Positions 21,858 to 32,090 of a stretch of 64,000 nucleotides of DNA are shown here, one piece after another (positions within the stretch are counted from its first letter, which is position 1; each line of letters starts with the position of its first letter). The translations under genes were made by a program, and so were the position numbers. The notes under the pieces are model-generated. The model was not told where the DNA came from, ran no database searches, and saw nothing but the letters and a program-made list of their open reading frames with translations. This DNA is from Eutreptiella sp. 'Long Island Sound 2002' (Eukaryota; Euglenozoa; Euglenophyceae; Eutreptiales; Eutreptiaceae): contig OZ038379.1 in the NCBI GenBank assembly GCA_964036045.1, positions 21,775,976 through 21,839,975 of the forward strand. The letters are read 5' to 3'.

Positions 21858-22389
21858 TGTAAGTGCGGCTAGCCCCATCTGCTCAGATTTTCAGACATTC
21901 TGCCCAGATTGGCTACATTTTGGTCATTTTCTTTGCTTCGGCGGATTCGCCGCCTCGCAGCTCAGTCACAGGATATTTCCTATATATTTCTGATATGCCG
22001 GATTTGATTCCGCGGTCCATTTCCCGTAAATCCGCCGCATTCCGCTATTTTAGCTGGAATCGCCATTTGCCGTTGACGCGCGCTCGCGGCCCAGATCGGC
22101 CATACAATTTTACATAAATGGATTATTTAAATTCATTCGGACAGTTTTGGACACTCAGATGTATTTAGAATAATTCCCCTCAATTTTCTTCATAGACTGG
22201 GATTTTCTGCCGGACCACAATCAGCATGGACCTTGCTTCTGTTGTCGCTGCTCTCGCCTCCGTTGGTGTCCGTGTCTCTGGTTCCAACCCCAATAACAAC
22301 ATCCAGGGAGACTCCTCGCGTGCCTGCCCCACTGGTCTTGCCGGCCCCGAGCCCTCCGGCACCCACATCGACCCAGGGCAGCACTTTCA
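21858..22389 (+). repeat. Element 1 5' LTR
   Basis: 532 bp, TGTAAGTGCG...CACTTTCA. It contains the gag start codon at 22226, 164 bases before its 3' end. A plausible AT-rich promoter region (TACATAAATGG, TATTTAAATTC) lies at about 22114-22135. Confidence 0.95.
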
Positions 22390-25252
22390 TGGTAGCAGAG
22401 GCTACCTGAATGTTGTTCCTTTGGTGTCCCAACCACAGCTAGCCCCTCAGTACGATTCCGCAACCTCCGGAGACGTAACCATCACGCTCCCGTGGTGCTG
22501 TGCGAACGAGGCCTTGAGAGGAATGCCTTGCGCTAGCCCAAATTGCCCAAGAAGGACACAAATCAGCAGCTGTGGAGGACCAGATTACAATCAAGATCCC
22601 AGTCGAAATTGGCCATCAAGCAGCTGGAATCTCCCAGCTTACGCTAATGGCAACGCTCCGGTGGAGCTTACGGACTTGGCGGGGACCAATACTCCCTACC
22701 AATGTCCACATTTCGAGACCATCGATGCCGACATTGACGACATTGAGATGGGTGGTCCAGGTGAGGTACCAACCTATAATCGACCAGCCTCATGGGCACA
22801 ATGGGACAACCATTTGTCGCCGGAAGTGACCCGAAACCTTGAGGCGCTTGAGGCCCTGTGTCTATTAGCCACGTCTAGGCTGATAGGACAAGAAAGAATC
22901 GCCTCTGATTTTTTATTTGAATATTTTTTCCTCCTTCAAGAAGAAATTAATACCAGGATGTGGTGGTGTTCTCAAGAGGATGAATCTTTTGCCATTTTCT
23001 TGCAGATCTGGGAGGCAAGTCCATTCCCGAAGGAGAAGACCAAGGCACCTGTTGCCGGGCCCTCCGCCCCCCATCCCTCTGTCTCCATCCGCGACGATCT
23101 AGCCGCCGCGGTTGAGGAAGGAATCTTAGAGGCAGCTAGGCAGGCAAGCCTGGAAATTAGGACTGAAGGAGTTCCCCAAGTGGACTCCTGGCTGCGAACC
23201 ACTGAGATTAGCGGTCCGACAGCCTGCTCAGGCCCTTCAGGACACGGTATGTACTGCCCTGCCGACTGCTCTTGCAGATCTCAGCGAGACTCTGAGCTCC
23301 AATTGCTCAAAGATCAAATGCAACTCATCATTCAGACGCTGGGAATTAAAGATCTTTTCAAGACCCACATGCGATCTGAGGGCGCATCATCGGTGGATCA
23401 GAGAACAGAACCGTCGGATGAGGCGACAGAAATTTTTTCGATTGCCCCTTCGGTGGACTCTAAGACCACCGATGCACGGATCAGCAGGACTAAGCTAAAG
23501 GAAAGGGTTACAATCTCTCGATCACAGAGTAGATCGGCGAAGGCTAGGACTGAGGTTCAGAATGCCAAAAGAACTGCCTCCCGTACTACCCTTCCTGCTG
23601 TTGATTCCAATGCAATTGCTCAGATGTTGCTCGCCCAGACCCTCGCCGGAGCTGGTGTGGCTAATGATGCCGCCAAGGTGTCTGCCATTACGGCCGGTGT
23701 TGGGCTGGATTCACTCCTTAATCCTACATCATTGCGACTTCGTCAGGTTGCCAAGCAACCAAAGTATAATGGGAACCCCAGACGTTGGCCTCAGTTCCAA
23801 CGGGAATTTAAACTGTGGGTTAAGACTCAAAAACTCCAGGATGATCAGTTCCTGATGGCCCTTCTGGACTGCCTTGAGGGAGCGCCAGCCAACACTTGGC
23901 TCAGAACCTGGAGTGATCGTGAAGATTCAAGTTCCCCCCTTACCTTTGATGAGGTGTGGGAACAGTTGGAGGTACGTGGATCCCGGCTGCCAGAGGACCA
24001 TTACCACCAGATGTTGAAGAATTTTCCTTCGTTCTCTCGATTAATCTTGCACGAGGTGCAGGACAAGAGACAGCGCTTCTGGAATCTCGTAGAAGAATCC
24101 GAACATTCAGGCGAAAAATTTTCCAGTGCCGAGCTGAAAAATCTGATTTTTGACAAGATCCCCTCAGAAACCGCCGCCACCCTTCGGAATCGACAGTCCG
24201 AAGAAAAGGTCAAGACCTGGTGGGCGGAGATCGATGGCTTTGACGCCTCGGCCAACCGGTTTACCGTCAGGGAGGCACTTCAAAAGTGCTCCCCCACGTC
24301 GTTTACCAAGGTGAAATTCACTGAAAACACGTGGAAAATCAAGTTTAATGAACACGAGGATCGGGACTTGTTTGTCCAAGTTCTCAACAGGGGAGTAAGT
24401 TTCCATGGCAATCGCCTGAAGGCCAGGAACTGGGTGTTTTCGTTTACTCCGCAGGAACTGTGGGAAGAGGTTGAGAGGCTTGCTGATGCCGCCAATCAAA
24501 ATTTCCACGAGGGTCTTGGGGGAAACAGGAATACCCAGCAAAACACCCAAAATGGGGCCCAAAAGGGCAACAAAAAGGTGAATGACACCCGGAATGTTCA
24601 GGATCATTGTGGCATCTGCCTTCTGTTAGGTTCTACGAACCGAGCTAAGACGCATTCCACTGCTAATCACCGATGGTCTGCTTACGATCACAAGGTGGTT
24701 GGTGAAAATGTCAGTAATCCCCAGAATTCAGACAGGAATGACAGACAGGTGCATGGTGCCAAGGGGGGAAAGGGTAATTCGACTCCCTCCGGTGGGAACA
24801 AAAATACTGGAGGCCCTGGCGGGTCCCAAGGCAAAGGGAATCGGACTCCATCCGGTTCCGGTGGGCAGCCAAATGGCCAGACAGGTCCCAATGTCAACGC
24901 CGGAGGCGGAAATCGAAATCCAGGCCAAACCCCTCAATCCGGTACAAACAAAGGAAATGCTCCAGGATCACAGGGTAAAGGTAAGGGAAATCCTTCGGGA
25001 ACCCCCTTCTCTGGTAAGGGCAGAGGGCGTGGCGACGGTGGTGGCCCATCATCCGGCGGCCGTGGCCGTGGACGAGGAAAGGGCAACCATCGTGTGGATC
25101 AGGTCTCAGGTGCAGACCAGGTGTCTGATGCGGATCGAGATTACGTCGAAAATGCTCTGAATCCAGCGGATGATCCGTTCCAAGAGGAGTGGATCGACGA
25201 ATCCGGCTGCGTCCACAACGTTAACGCAGCCGCTGGAGGTCAGAACGCCTAG
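22226..25252 (+). CDS. gag: Element 1 gag (starts inside the LTR)
   Basis: Encodes a 1008-residue structural protein. The first ATG that fits lies in the LTR; residues 1-54 are LTR-encoded, followed by HGSRGY from the primer binding site. A capsid-type retrotransposon gag domain spans about 495-690 (PKYNGNPRRWPQFQREFKLWV...MALLDCLEGAPANTWL). A C-x2-C...H-x3-H zinc-knuckle-like motif follows (CGIC near 794), then a long Gly/Asn/Lys-rich, RGRG-containing RNA-binding tail (about 840-960). It ends at UAG 25250-25252. The next codons stay open in the same frame into pol. Confidence 0.9.
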   Translation: MDLASVVAALASVGVRVSGSNPNNNIQGDSSRACPTGLAGPEPSGTHIDPGQHFHGSRGYLNVVPLVSQPQLAPQYDSATSGDVTITLPWCCANEALRGMPCASPNCPRRTQISSCGGPDYNQDPSRNWPSSSWNLPAYANGNAPVELTDLAGTNTPYQCPHFETIDADIDDIEMGGPGEVPTYNRPASWAQWDNHLSPEVTRNLEALEALCLLATSRLIGQERIASDFLFEYFFLLQEEINTRMWWCSQEDESFAIFLQIWEASPFPKEKTKAPVAGPSAPHPSVSIRDDLAAAVEEGILEAARQASLEIRTEGVPQVDSWLRTTEISGPTACSGPSGHGMYCPADCSCRSQRDSELQLLKDQMQLIIQTLGIKDLFKTHMRSEGASSVDQRTEPSDEATEIFSIAPSVDSKTTDARISRTKLKERVTISRSQSRSAKARTEVQNAKRTASRTTLPAVDSNAIAQMLLAQTLAGAGVANDAAKVSAITAGVGLDSLLNPTSLRLRQVAKQPKYNGNPRRWPQFQREFKLWVKTQKLQDDQFLMALLDCLEGAPANTWLRTWSDREDSSSPLTFDEVWEQLEVRGSRLPEDHYHQMLKNFPSFSRLILHEVQDKRQRFWNLVEESEHSGEKFSSAELKNLIFDKIPSETAATLRNRQSEEKVKTWWAEIDGFDASANRFTVREALQKCSPTSFTKVKFTENTWKIKFNEHEDRDLFVQVLNRGVSFHGNRLKARNWVFSFTPQELWEEVERLADAANQNFHEGLGGNRNTQQNTQNGAQKGNKKVNDTRNVQDHCGICLLLGSTNRAKTHSTANHRWSAYDHKVVGENVSNPQNSDRNDRQVHGAKGGKGNSTPSGGNKNTGGPGGSQGKGNRTPSGSGGQPNGQTGPNVNAGGGNRNPGQTPQSGTNKGNAPGSQGKGKGNPSGTPFSGKGRGRGDGGGPSSGGRGRGRGKGNHRVDQVSGADQVSDADRDYVENALNPADDPFQEEWIDESGCVHNVNAAAGGQNA
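22390..22403 (+). promoter_or_regulatory. Element 1 primer binding site
   Basis: TGGTAGCAGAGGCT directly abuts the LTR. It is complementary to a tRNA 3' end of the form AGCCTCTGCTACCA, as expected for an initiator tRNA-Met of this lineage (plant elements use the closely similar TGGTATCAGAGC). The site is translated as part of gag. Confidence 0.88.
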
Positions 25253-25287
25253 GGGAGCCACGAAAATCGCCCCTCCCCAGGCGATTT
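25250..25287 (+). promoter_or_regulatory. Predicted UAG readthrough signal between gag and pol (element 1)
   Basis: The in-frame stop context is GCC TAG GGG AGC. Eleven bases downstream is a perfect 8-bp hairpin: AAATCGCC (25264-25271), an 8-base loop, GGCGATTT (25280-25287). The frame before and after the stop is the same and stays open for over 1700 codons. This matches the arrangement of readthrough signals in gag-UAG-pol retroelements such as gammaretroviruses. Use of the signal is inferred. Confidence 0.7.
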
Positions 25288-28200
25288 CAGGCATGATCCC
25301 CAAATTCCTGATCGACCATTACTTGATGTAGGGTCGCTTGTCTCCTCTCCCCTGGATCCGGCAGCGGATCCTTCTGCTGTAGTGGACGAGGTTGGTGTAC
25401 AGTCCAAGCACAGGGCTCGTCAGTTTGTCACAAAGCTGTGGGTCTCTGATTGCAAGGGAAATTTCCACCTCGCCACTTGTTTGTGTGATAATGGATCGGA
25501 GGTAAATCTCCAATCCAATGCATTCTTACCCGACGACTGCGTGTTCGAGTCGCCTCATCCTGTTACCCTCGAGGGAGTTTCTGGACATTCTCTCGCAGGT
25601 GGGCAACGCGGTTGTTATATATCCACCCATTTGGTCGCTCAAGACCTTTGGGAGGAGCAAAATGTGGAAGAAGTTGTCCTTAAGGATGACTACTTCTACC
25701 GAGCTGACATAAAGTATGACCTTTATTTAGGCCATCCTTGGCTTCGTAAGAACAGGGTAGCGCCTGTAGGTCATCGTCGTTGTTTTTTGCTGGAGTCAGG
25801 TCCTTTGGAGCGTCCTGAATTTCGTTTTTTGCACGCAGGGTTTAAAAGTGCAGAAGAATTTTTGAAGCAAAAAGTGACACCAAAATTTGGTGAAGATGTC
25901 ACCATTGCAGAGGTGAATGGGAGTGCCGATTACTCCCAAGAGTTAGAATGTCTTCGTAGGGACTCCCAGCCACGACGCCCTTCGCGCTGGCACTCTTCAT
26001 CCTACAGAGTTGTCGACAAATGGCGCGATGCAATTTGTGAATACTTCCATGAACATCATTCCTTTTGGCCTCAGTATGATGCATTTGCTAACCGTATGAA
26101 CAAGCGCTTTGACAAGCACTTCAGTGACGCTTGGACCCACAAATGGGACAAGAAGTTGTGGATTAATCCTCCGTTTCACTTAATCCAGCAGGTCATCCAC
26201 AAAATTAAGCAAGATAAAACCCAGGCAATTTTGGTTGTGCCCTTGTGGGACGACAAGCCTTGGTTTCAGGAATTACAGGACATTTGTGTAGATTACATCG
26301 AGCTGCCCAGGAAGATTAAGCTGTATGCCAGGGACGACACAGGTCCCCTGCCACAGCGCTCCTGGAGTTCGCTTGCATTCCTGGTGGATGGAAAGCTTTC
26401 TGACTCTAATTCTGCTGATTCTGGTACAGATTCCTGTGTTGGGTCTGAATCTGAGGTTGAGCGTGGTACTGATGATGAATCTATTTTTTCTGATTTTTGT
26501 TCGTCAGATACCCAAGGTGATTCAACGACCAATGGATCCGCCTCGTCTCCCTCTTCCCCAATACGGTCGACATCGAAAAGAATCTTCAGTGCACGGGCGA
26601 GGAAAAATCTCCAATCGCGCCGCAAATTCAGAGCTTTTTATGAAAAACCCCCTGTGGAAGCTTTCATGGATCCTTTCGAGGAGCTGGATCGCGAAGAAAA
26701 TCTCTGGGATTTCGACACACGACCCACCTATCTTCAGGAGGCAGTTGATACGGACCTGTTTAGGGACATCCGTAAAAAGATTCTGCCTGCCAAAGCCGAA
26801 GAAGTCGCCAAAGTTTTTTCGACAGTAATTCCTGGCGATCAGGTGGACACTGAATTGTGTTCGAGGTCAAGAGAAAAGATTTTTGAGGAACGGAAGGATT
26901 CGACCCTTTCAGGGAAGTTGATCAAAGATCCCCCTGTCCGTGGACAGTTCGGTGAAGCCTTCATCGAGCTTCGTGAAGGGTACAAGGCAAAAAAACAGCG
27001 CCCTTATGAAAATCATGGACACAAACATGAGATTCTCAGAAAAATCATTGAGAGAAATCTCAGGGAATTTGGTTGGCTTGAGGGTTGTATGACCAGCGAA
27101 TGGTGCTGTTCACCCTTCACAGTCCCGAAGCCACCGCCTGCAGACCAGAACACCATTGATGGCTGGCGAATGGTTGTTGATTTTCGCAATCTCAACGCCG
27201 AAACCAAGGCGGATTCACACCCCCTGCCCCTCATTGAGGAGGAAATCGCCAAGAGGGCAAGAGGTCGTTTGTTCTCTGTGCTGGATCTCCGTCACGGCTT
27301 TCACCAAATGCCGTTGAGGAAGGACAGCAGACCTCTTACCTGTATGTGCACGCCATGTTGCCCAGTCCAATGGACCGTCATGCCCATGGGATTGAAGAAC
27401 GCCCCCTCATTTTTTCAAAGAATGATGGAGGATGTGCTGTTCACAACCCATCCTGAGCTCCGTGCCTTCGTGAGTGTGTACATAGATGACATAATCATCG
27501 CGACGGAGGGGGAGGGACTGACCGAAGCCGAGCTGGTGGCCCTACCTGAGAAGCAGCTGAACCAAGTTTTGGATATTCTTGACGCCAATCAGCTGATTTG
27601 TGGGCCAAAGAAGGGAAAATTGTTTTTAAAATCAGTCGAATTTTGTGGTTCTCTCCTTGAGAATGGCACTCGACGACCCAGTCCAGGGAAGCTCGTCGCT
27701 ATTCAGAAGTGGAAGCGCCCTGAGACGATCACGGAGTTGCGAGGATTCCTAGGTTGTTGCAATTTTTACCACACTTTTGTGCCGAATTATGCCAAATTTG
27801 CTGCCCCCCTCACTGAATTATTGAAGGTAGGGAGAGATGCAGGCAAGGCAGGTTCAAAGGTTCGTGTCAAGTGGACTGACGAGTGCGAGGAGGCCTTCCA
27901 TCACTTGAAGGCAGCCCTCTGTGAAGTCGCCACGTTGCATGTGCCCCAATTTGACAGACCCTTCTATATTAGAACCGACGCATCTAGGTACGCGATCGGA
28001 GCTGTCCTTGAACAGGTTGATGAAGCCACCGGCGATCATTACCCTCTTGCATTTTGGTCTCGGAAGCTAGCTCCACGCCAAATGCAATGGTCGCCGCGTG
28101 AGCAAGAGACTTACGCCATCATCTGTGCTTTAAAAAAGTACCAATCGTGGGTTGGCACCAATCGAGTCGAGGTCCTGACGGATCATCGATCTCTGGAGTA

Positions 28201-30436
28201 TTGGGCCACTGAACACATTGATACTGTCGCGAGCCCAGCTGGTCGACGGGCCAGATGGCACGAATTTCTCTCTCTGTTTGACCTCCATGTGTCGTATCTG
28301 CCTGGAAAACACAACACGGTAGCGGATGCTCTGAGCCGATGGGCTTACCCCGCCTCAGAGGGGCTGCAAAGTACCAACATCCATGGTACGGAGCAGGACC
28401 GCCATGTCATCATCGAATGGGATCAGGAAGAAAAGAAACTCATTCGACGTGCATGCATGCAGTGCGCTGTCAAGCAGCACGCATTGCCGTGTCACGACAT
28501 CACGGCCATCACAGATCCGGCGCATGCTCACGAGATCTGCACCAAAACGATGAAAGTCGTGGAAAATGTCACCGATCCCTCCACAGGGAGTGTGAAACGG
28601 TTTGACTACACCCGACGAGTAAATCGATTTCGGTTGATCGAGGGCATTAAGCGCCGAGATCCGGCCAAAACTCCACCCCTGCCTAAGGATTCCCTTATCA
28701 TCCGAGACTGGACGTCCGATTACCTGCAGGATCCCATGTTTAAAGAGGTCTTTGGAAATCTCAAATCCAAAGATGCTCACAGGGATGGGATTTTTCCTGA
28801 GTACTCGTTGGATGGGGGGAAGCTGTGGATGGAGGGTAAATTGTGTGTGCCAGACGCCCTAGCCCCCCGAGTGTTAAACTGGTGGCATAAATGGGAGTCC
28901 CCCCACGCACATGGCCGTCGACTGTGGTCGATGATTAAGCATAGGTTGTTTGGATCGAGGCTCTACACTCATTGCATGAAAGTAGCTGCCGGATGTGCCC
29001 AATGTGCTGTCTCGACGCCTCCCAGCGCGAAGAAGCACGGCCATCTGAGGCCTCATCCTATTCCGGAGCGTCTCTTTAACAGAGTCACCAGTGATTTCTT
29101 CTATCTCGGTGAACTCGATGACGAAGAGTGCCATTGGACTAACAAAAAAGTCAATGGTGTGCTCCTTATTCAGTGCCGTCATTCCGGCTACATTCAAGTG
29201 TTGCCTTGCAACATTGAGTCGATGACTGGCAAGGCTGCCGCCAAATGGTGCGCGCAGACCTGGATGGGAGGCTGGGACGTCCCATCCGAGGTGGTCACGG
29301 ACTCAGGCAAAGAGTACACCTCCGAATGGTGGAGAGAATTGTGTGCTCGCCTTGGAATCCACCACCTCAGGTGTGAAATCCACTCGCATCGAGCGCTGCC
29401 TGGCGAAAGAGCCGGCCGCTCTGTTATAAATATGCTTCGTAAGGAGCTCGCGAGTGAGAAGGATTTCCACTGGCTTGAAGTTCTCTTCGCATTGCTTCGC
29501 CGTTACCACAACACGCCTTTGTATCATGGCCTTTCTCCAAATGAAATTGTCTTTGGACGAAAGAAGTGTTGGTGGAACATGCCGTTGAATAATCCTCGCC
29601 CCTGTAAGGATGCTTCGCTGTTTTTGGACGAAGTCCAACGAGCAGATAAATCTGTGTCGAAATTAATCGAAAAGCATCAAGCTGACTGGCTTTGGGTTCA
29701 AAATCAAGGTCGAAAAAACCCCCACAATTTTGAAGTCGATGATCGAGTTTGGCTTCGAAAATCCGAAACCACCCTGGACGGAGATGACAAGCTTCTTCCC
29801 TTGTGGGAGGGGCCATTTGCTGTTACAGCACGTCTTGGGGAGAACAGGTGGAGGATCCGTGTGGATGTCAGCAGGGAAATTGACGTTTCGGGCGATCGCC
29901 TCAAGAGAGAGATCCCCTCCCCCAAGGATCGAGTTAAACCCCTTTTTTGGACTGCAAAACACTTGTCCGATCGGGTAATCGAAGGGGGAAAGTACGAACT
30001 CAAGAGGATTGTTGAAGCAAGACGTGACGCCAAGGGCGAATGGGAATTTCTGTGTGAGTGGAGGGGCTTTGATTCCAGTCACAACAACTGGGAACCAGCC
30101 CAATCTTTTGTCCACGGGTACACCAAGGGGTTCATTGACTTCCTCAAGAAGCACCCCGAAATTGGAGTACTCCTGACAGATTGTTTGTCGAAACCAGACA
30201 GACAAGTGGAGAGCGACGGAAAACGACCTGTGGTGAATCGAGATCCAGCCTTTTACGGCCCTCAGCAGCCACATTCCAGGGCTGATCCGTCGATCCCCCC
30301 TCCTGCGGTCAGGCCAGCCCAGGAGCCAAATGAGGACCAAGCTTCAAGTTCGGCCGCTGATCTGCAGCGCCCAAGCCGTACGAGGGCCAGGCCAGACAGG
30401 TTGGTGGTCACATGCATTCGTGCTTGGCCGAATTGA
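25253..30436 (+). CDS. pol: Element 1 pol: protease, MTase-like, RT, RNase H, integrase, chromodomain
   Basis: The open frame begins right after the UAG. Residues below are counted from 25382. The protease active site reads DNGS at 36-39 instead of the usual D(T/S)G. A DAM-methyltransferase-like segment lies at about 205-340 with NPPF at 262-265. An acidic Ser-rich linker (about 340-390) follows. RT has motif A Asp635 and YIDD at 700-703. RNase H has D866, the EQETY Glu, D934 and D982. Integrase has D1238, D1307 and E1342, with a zinc-site end at CAQC. The chromodomain is at about 1537-1590 (EWEFLCEWRGFDSSHNNWEP). It ends at TGA 30434-30436. All catalytic residues except the protease variant look intact. 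Confidence 0.94.
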   Translation, partial: GSHENRPSPGDFRHDPQIPDRPLLDVGSLVSSPLDPAADPSAVVDEVGVQSKHRARQFVTKLWVSDCKGNFHLATCLCDNGSEVNLQSNAFLPDDCVFESPHPVTLEGVSGHSLAGGQRGCYISTHLVAQDLWEEQNVEEVVLKDDYFYRADIKYDLYLGHPWLRKNRVAPVGHRRCFLLESGPLERPEFRFLHAGFKSAEEFLKQKVTPKFGEDVTIAEVNGSADYSQELECLRRDSQPRRPSRWHSSSYRVVDKWRDAICEYFHEHHSFWPQYDAFANRMNKRFDKHFSDAWTHKWDKKLWINPPFHLIQQVIHKIKQDKTQAILVVPLWDDKPWFQELQDICVDYIELPRKIKLYARDDTGPLPQRSWSSLAFLVDGKLSDSNSADSGTDSCVGSESEVERGTDDESIFSDFCSSDTQGDSTTNGSASSPSSPIRSTSKRIFSARARKNLQSRRKFRAFYEKPPVEAFMDPFEELDREENLWDFDTRPTYLQEAVDTDLFRDIRKKILPAKAEEVAKVFSTVIPGDQVDTELCSRSREKIFEERKDSTLSGKLIKDPPVRGQFGEAFIELREGYKAKKQRPYENHGHKHEILRKIIERNLREFGWLEGCMTSEWCCSPFTVPKPPPADQNTIDGWRMVVDFRNLNAETKADSHPLPLIEEEIAKRARGRLFSVLDLRHGFHQMPLRKDSRPLTCMCTPCCPVQWTVMPMGLKNAPSFFQRMMEDVLFTTHPELRAFVSVYIDDIIIATEGEGLTEAELVALPEKQLNQVLDILDANQLICGPKKGKLFLKSVEFCGSLLENGTRRPSPGKLVAIQKWKRPETITELRGFLGCCNFYHTFVPNYAKFAAPLTELLKVGRDAGKAGSKVRVKWTDECEEAFHHLKAALCEVATLHVPQFDRPFYIRTDASRYAIGAVLEQVDEATGDHYPLAFWSRKLAPRQMQWSPREQETYAIICALKKYQSWVGTNRVEVLTDHRSLEYWATEHIDTVASPAGRRARWHEFLSLFDLHVSYLPGKHNTVADALSRWAYPASEGLQSTNIHGTEQDRHVIIEWDQEEKKLIRRACMQCAVKQHALPCHDITAITDPAHAHEICTKTMKVVENVTDPSTGSVKRFDYTRRVNRFRLIEGIKRRDPAKTPPLPKDSLIIRDWTSDYLQDPMFKEVFGNLKSKDAHRDGIFPEYSLDGGKLWMEGKLCVPDALAPRVLNWWHKWESPHAHGRRLWSMIKHRLFGSRLYTHCMKVAAGCAQCAVSTPPSAKKHGHLRPHPIPERLFNRVTSDFFYLGELDDEECHWTNKKVNGVLLIQCRHSGYIQVLPCNIESMTGKAAAKWCAQTWMGGWDVPSEVVTDSGKEYTSEWWRELCARLGIHHLRCEIHSHRALPGERAGRSVINMLRKELASEKDFHWLEVLFALLRRYHNTPLYHGLSPNEIVFGRKKCWWNMPLNNPRPCKDASLFLDEVQRADKSVSKLIEKHQADWLWVQNQGRKNPHNFEVDDRVWLRKSETTLDGDDKLLPLWEGPFAVTARLGENRWRIRVDVSREIDVSGDRLKREIPSPKDRVKPLFWTAKHLSDRVIEGGKYELKRIVEARRDAKGEWEFLCEWRGFDSSHNNWEPAQSFVHGYTKGFIDFLKKHPEIGVLLTDCLSKPDRQVESDGKRPVVNRDPAFYGPQQPHSRADPSIPPPAVRPAQEPNEDQASSSAADLQRPSRTRARPDRLVVTCIRAWPN

Positions 30437-32080
30437 GAAGCCATCCTACCACATTCTGCTCAATCCACTGTTCATTCTTTCTGTTTATGTCATGATGTGG
30501 AAAACTGCGAATGTTTGATAATTTGACGTCAATCAACTTTTCTTTGGTCTCCGTTCGGCAGACAAGGCGTAGATACGCTGACGGAGTGTGCTGCCGTGTT
30601 CAGAAAAAACCAAACTCAGGCTTAATTCAGGCAGATTCGGGGTAATCTTGTCTCTGTTGGTCTGTGCATCTTTGGAATTTGGCTACTCGTGCAGATGGAA
30701 GCAAATGTACATAATCAAAACGCTGGCCAGCGACATTCACCCCTACAGGTATCCCCTGTAGTACTGGCTGCCCTAGAGGCGACGCCAGGAACTCAGATCA
30801 TACCCTCATTTGCTGTGATGCTGACGCCAAAGTCCAGATTCAGATCCAGGATCCTCAAATTTACCTTGAATTTCTCAGGTTTGTCCATCATTCTGTACAA
30901 CAGTGGAACCAAAATACGAAACCCAGACGTCAATTGTTCAGACAATCTTCATCTAGGAGCTCTAGGGACTTCTAACAGCAACCTCTGAAGTCCGTAAGCT
31001 TCGTTGTATTTTTGGCACACGCCAATGTGAGTTCAATTCGACCAGAAACTGTCGAGAATGGTGAATCCAAGTGTCTTGTGGGACTTCATCGAAGGATTGG
31101 CCTTGTCCAAGTCGATTGACACCACCGCCACTGTACATTCGGTGTCTCTCAGTTATATACTGTCAGTAAAGTGCCTTCAGCGAACCTTCGGCGCGTTACA
31201 TGCCAAGGATCCAGGGCCAGCATGTCCCATCATGATGCGTCATCACATGATCCACATTTTGATAGAATCTGTTAGATGCTCGCGAACCAACGTGCCGGAA
31301 AGCACAATTGAGCTGAATTAACGACAATATATATTAACTTTAGTCTAAACGAAGGTGTTGGTAGTTTCAGTTGTACACATTCCGCTTCATTTCTCCTTCA
31401 TCTCAGGGAATTTACTCATGTTAGGACAATTTAGACTGATTTCCTTGTCATCTCCTCACATTCCTCGAAGATCTGTCGACGGCTTTGTCTAACTTCGTTG
31501 ACGCTTATGATTTTCGGTGCACTTAGGGTCTGTAGACTACATGTGTATTTGTTTAACCTCTCTGTGATTGCTTAATCCCCTCAATCTCTGCTCAAATTCA
31601 TTCTCATTTTTGCTGAATCTTGTGATCATCCACCAGATGCGCCAAATCTGAGCCACATGCTGTACTTTTCAGAACGAGAAAAGCGGGATAACACGATGTA
31701 GAGTTCGGCGAGGACACCGTAGCGTGCCCGCGACAGCGAAATTGTGCCAGAGCGCTGAGATGTCACTCCAATTCTTGATCCCCCCACTCAATCCACCAAT
31801 AATCTACCTCATTCTCAACCAATGCATGGTTTGGTATCGATTCTCGATACGTTTACATGCTTTTTAGCCCGTGACCTAATGTTTTACTGCACGGAGGACT
31901 GTTCGTCACTTCTCATTCTGTCTCATTTCAGGTTAATCCAGCCTGATTCAGTGCCAATTCAGCCCAATTCAGGTCAGATCAAGCAGATTTCGCCTCATCG
32001 AGGCTACACTTCTATGTTTTTCTGGGACTTACCCGCACTACGTTCTTCGTTGACGTAGCGACACACCCCAGTGTGTTTTT
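30437..32080 (+). other. Element 1 3' untranslated region
   Basis: About 1.64 kb between pol and the polypurine tract, AT-rich and without an ORF above 100 codons. I see no env-like frame or extra gene. It is unusually long for an element with a 532-bp LTR. Confidence 0.75.
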
Positions 32081-32090
32081 GGAGGGGGAG
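32081..32090 (+). promoter_or_regulatory. Element 1 polypurine tract
   Basis: GGAGGGGGAG immediately precedes the 3' LTR and would prime plus-strand DNA synthesis. Confidence 0.88.
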
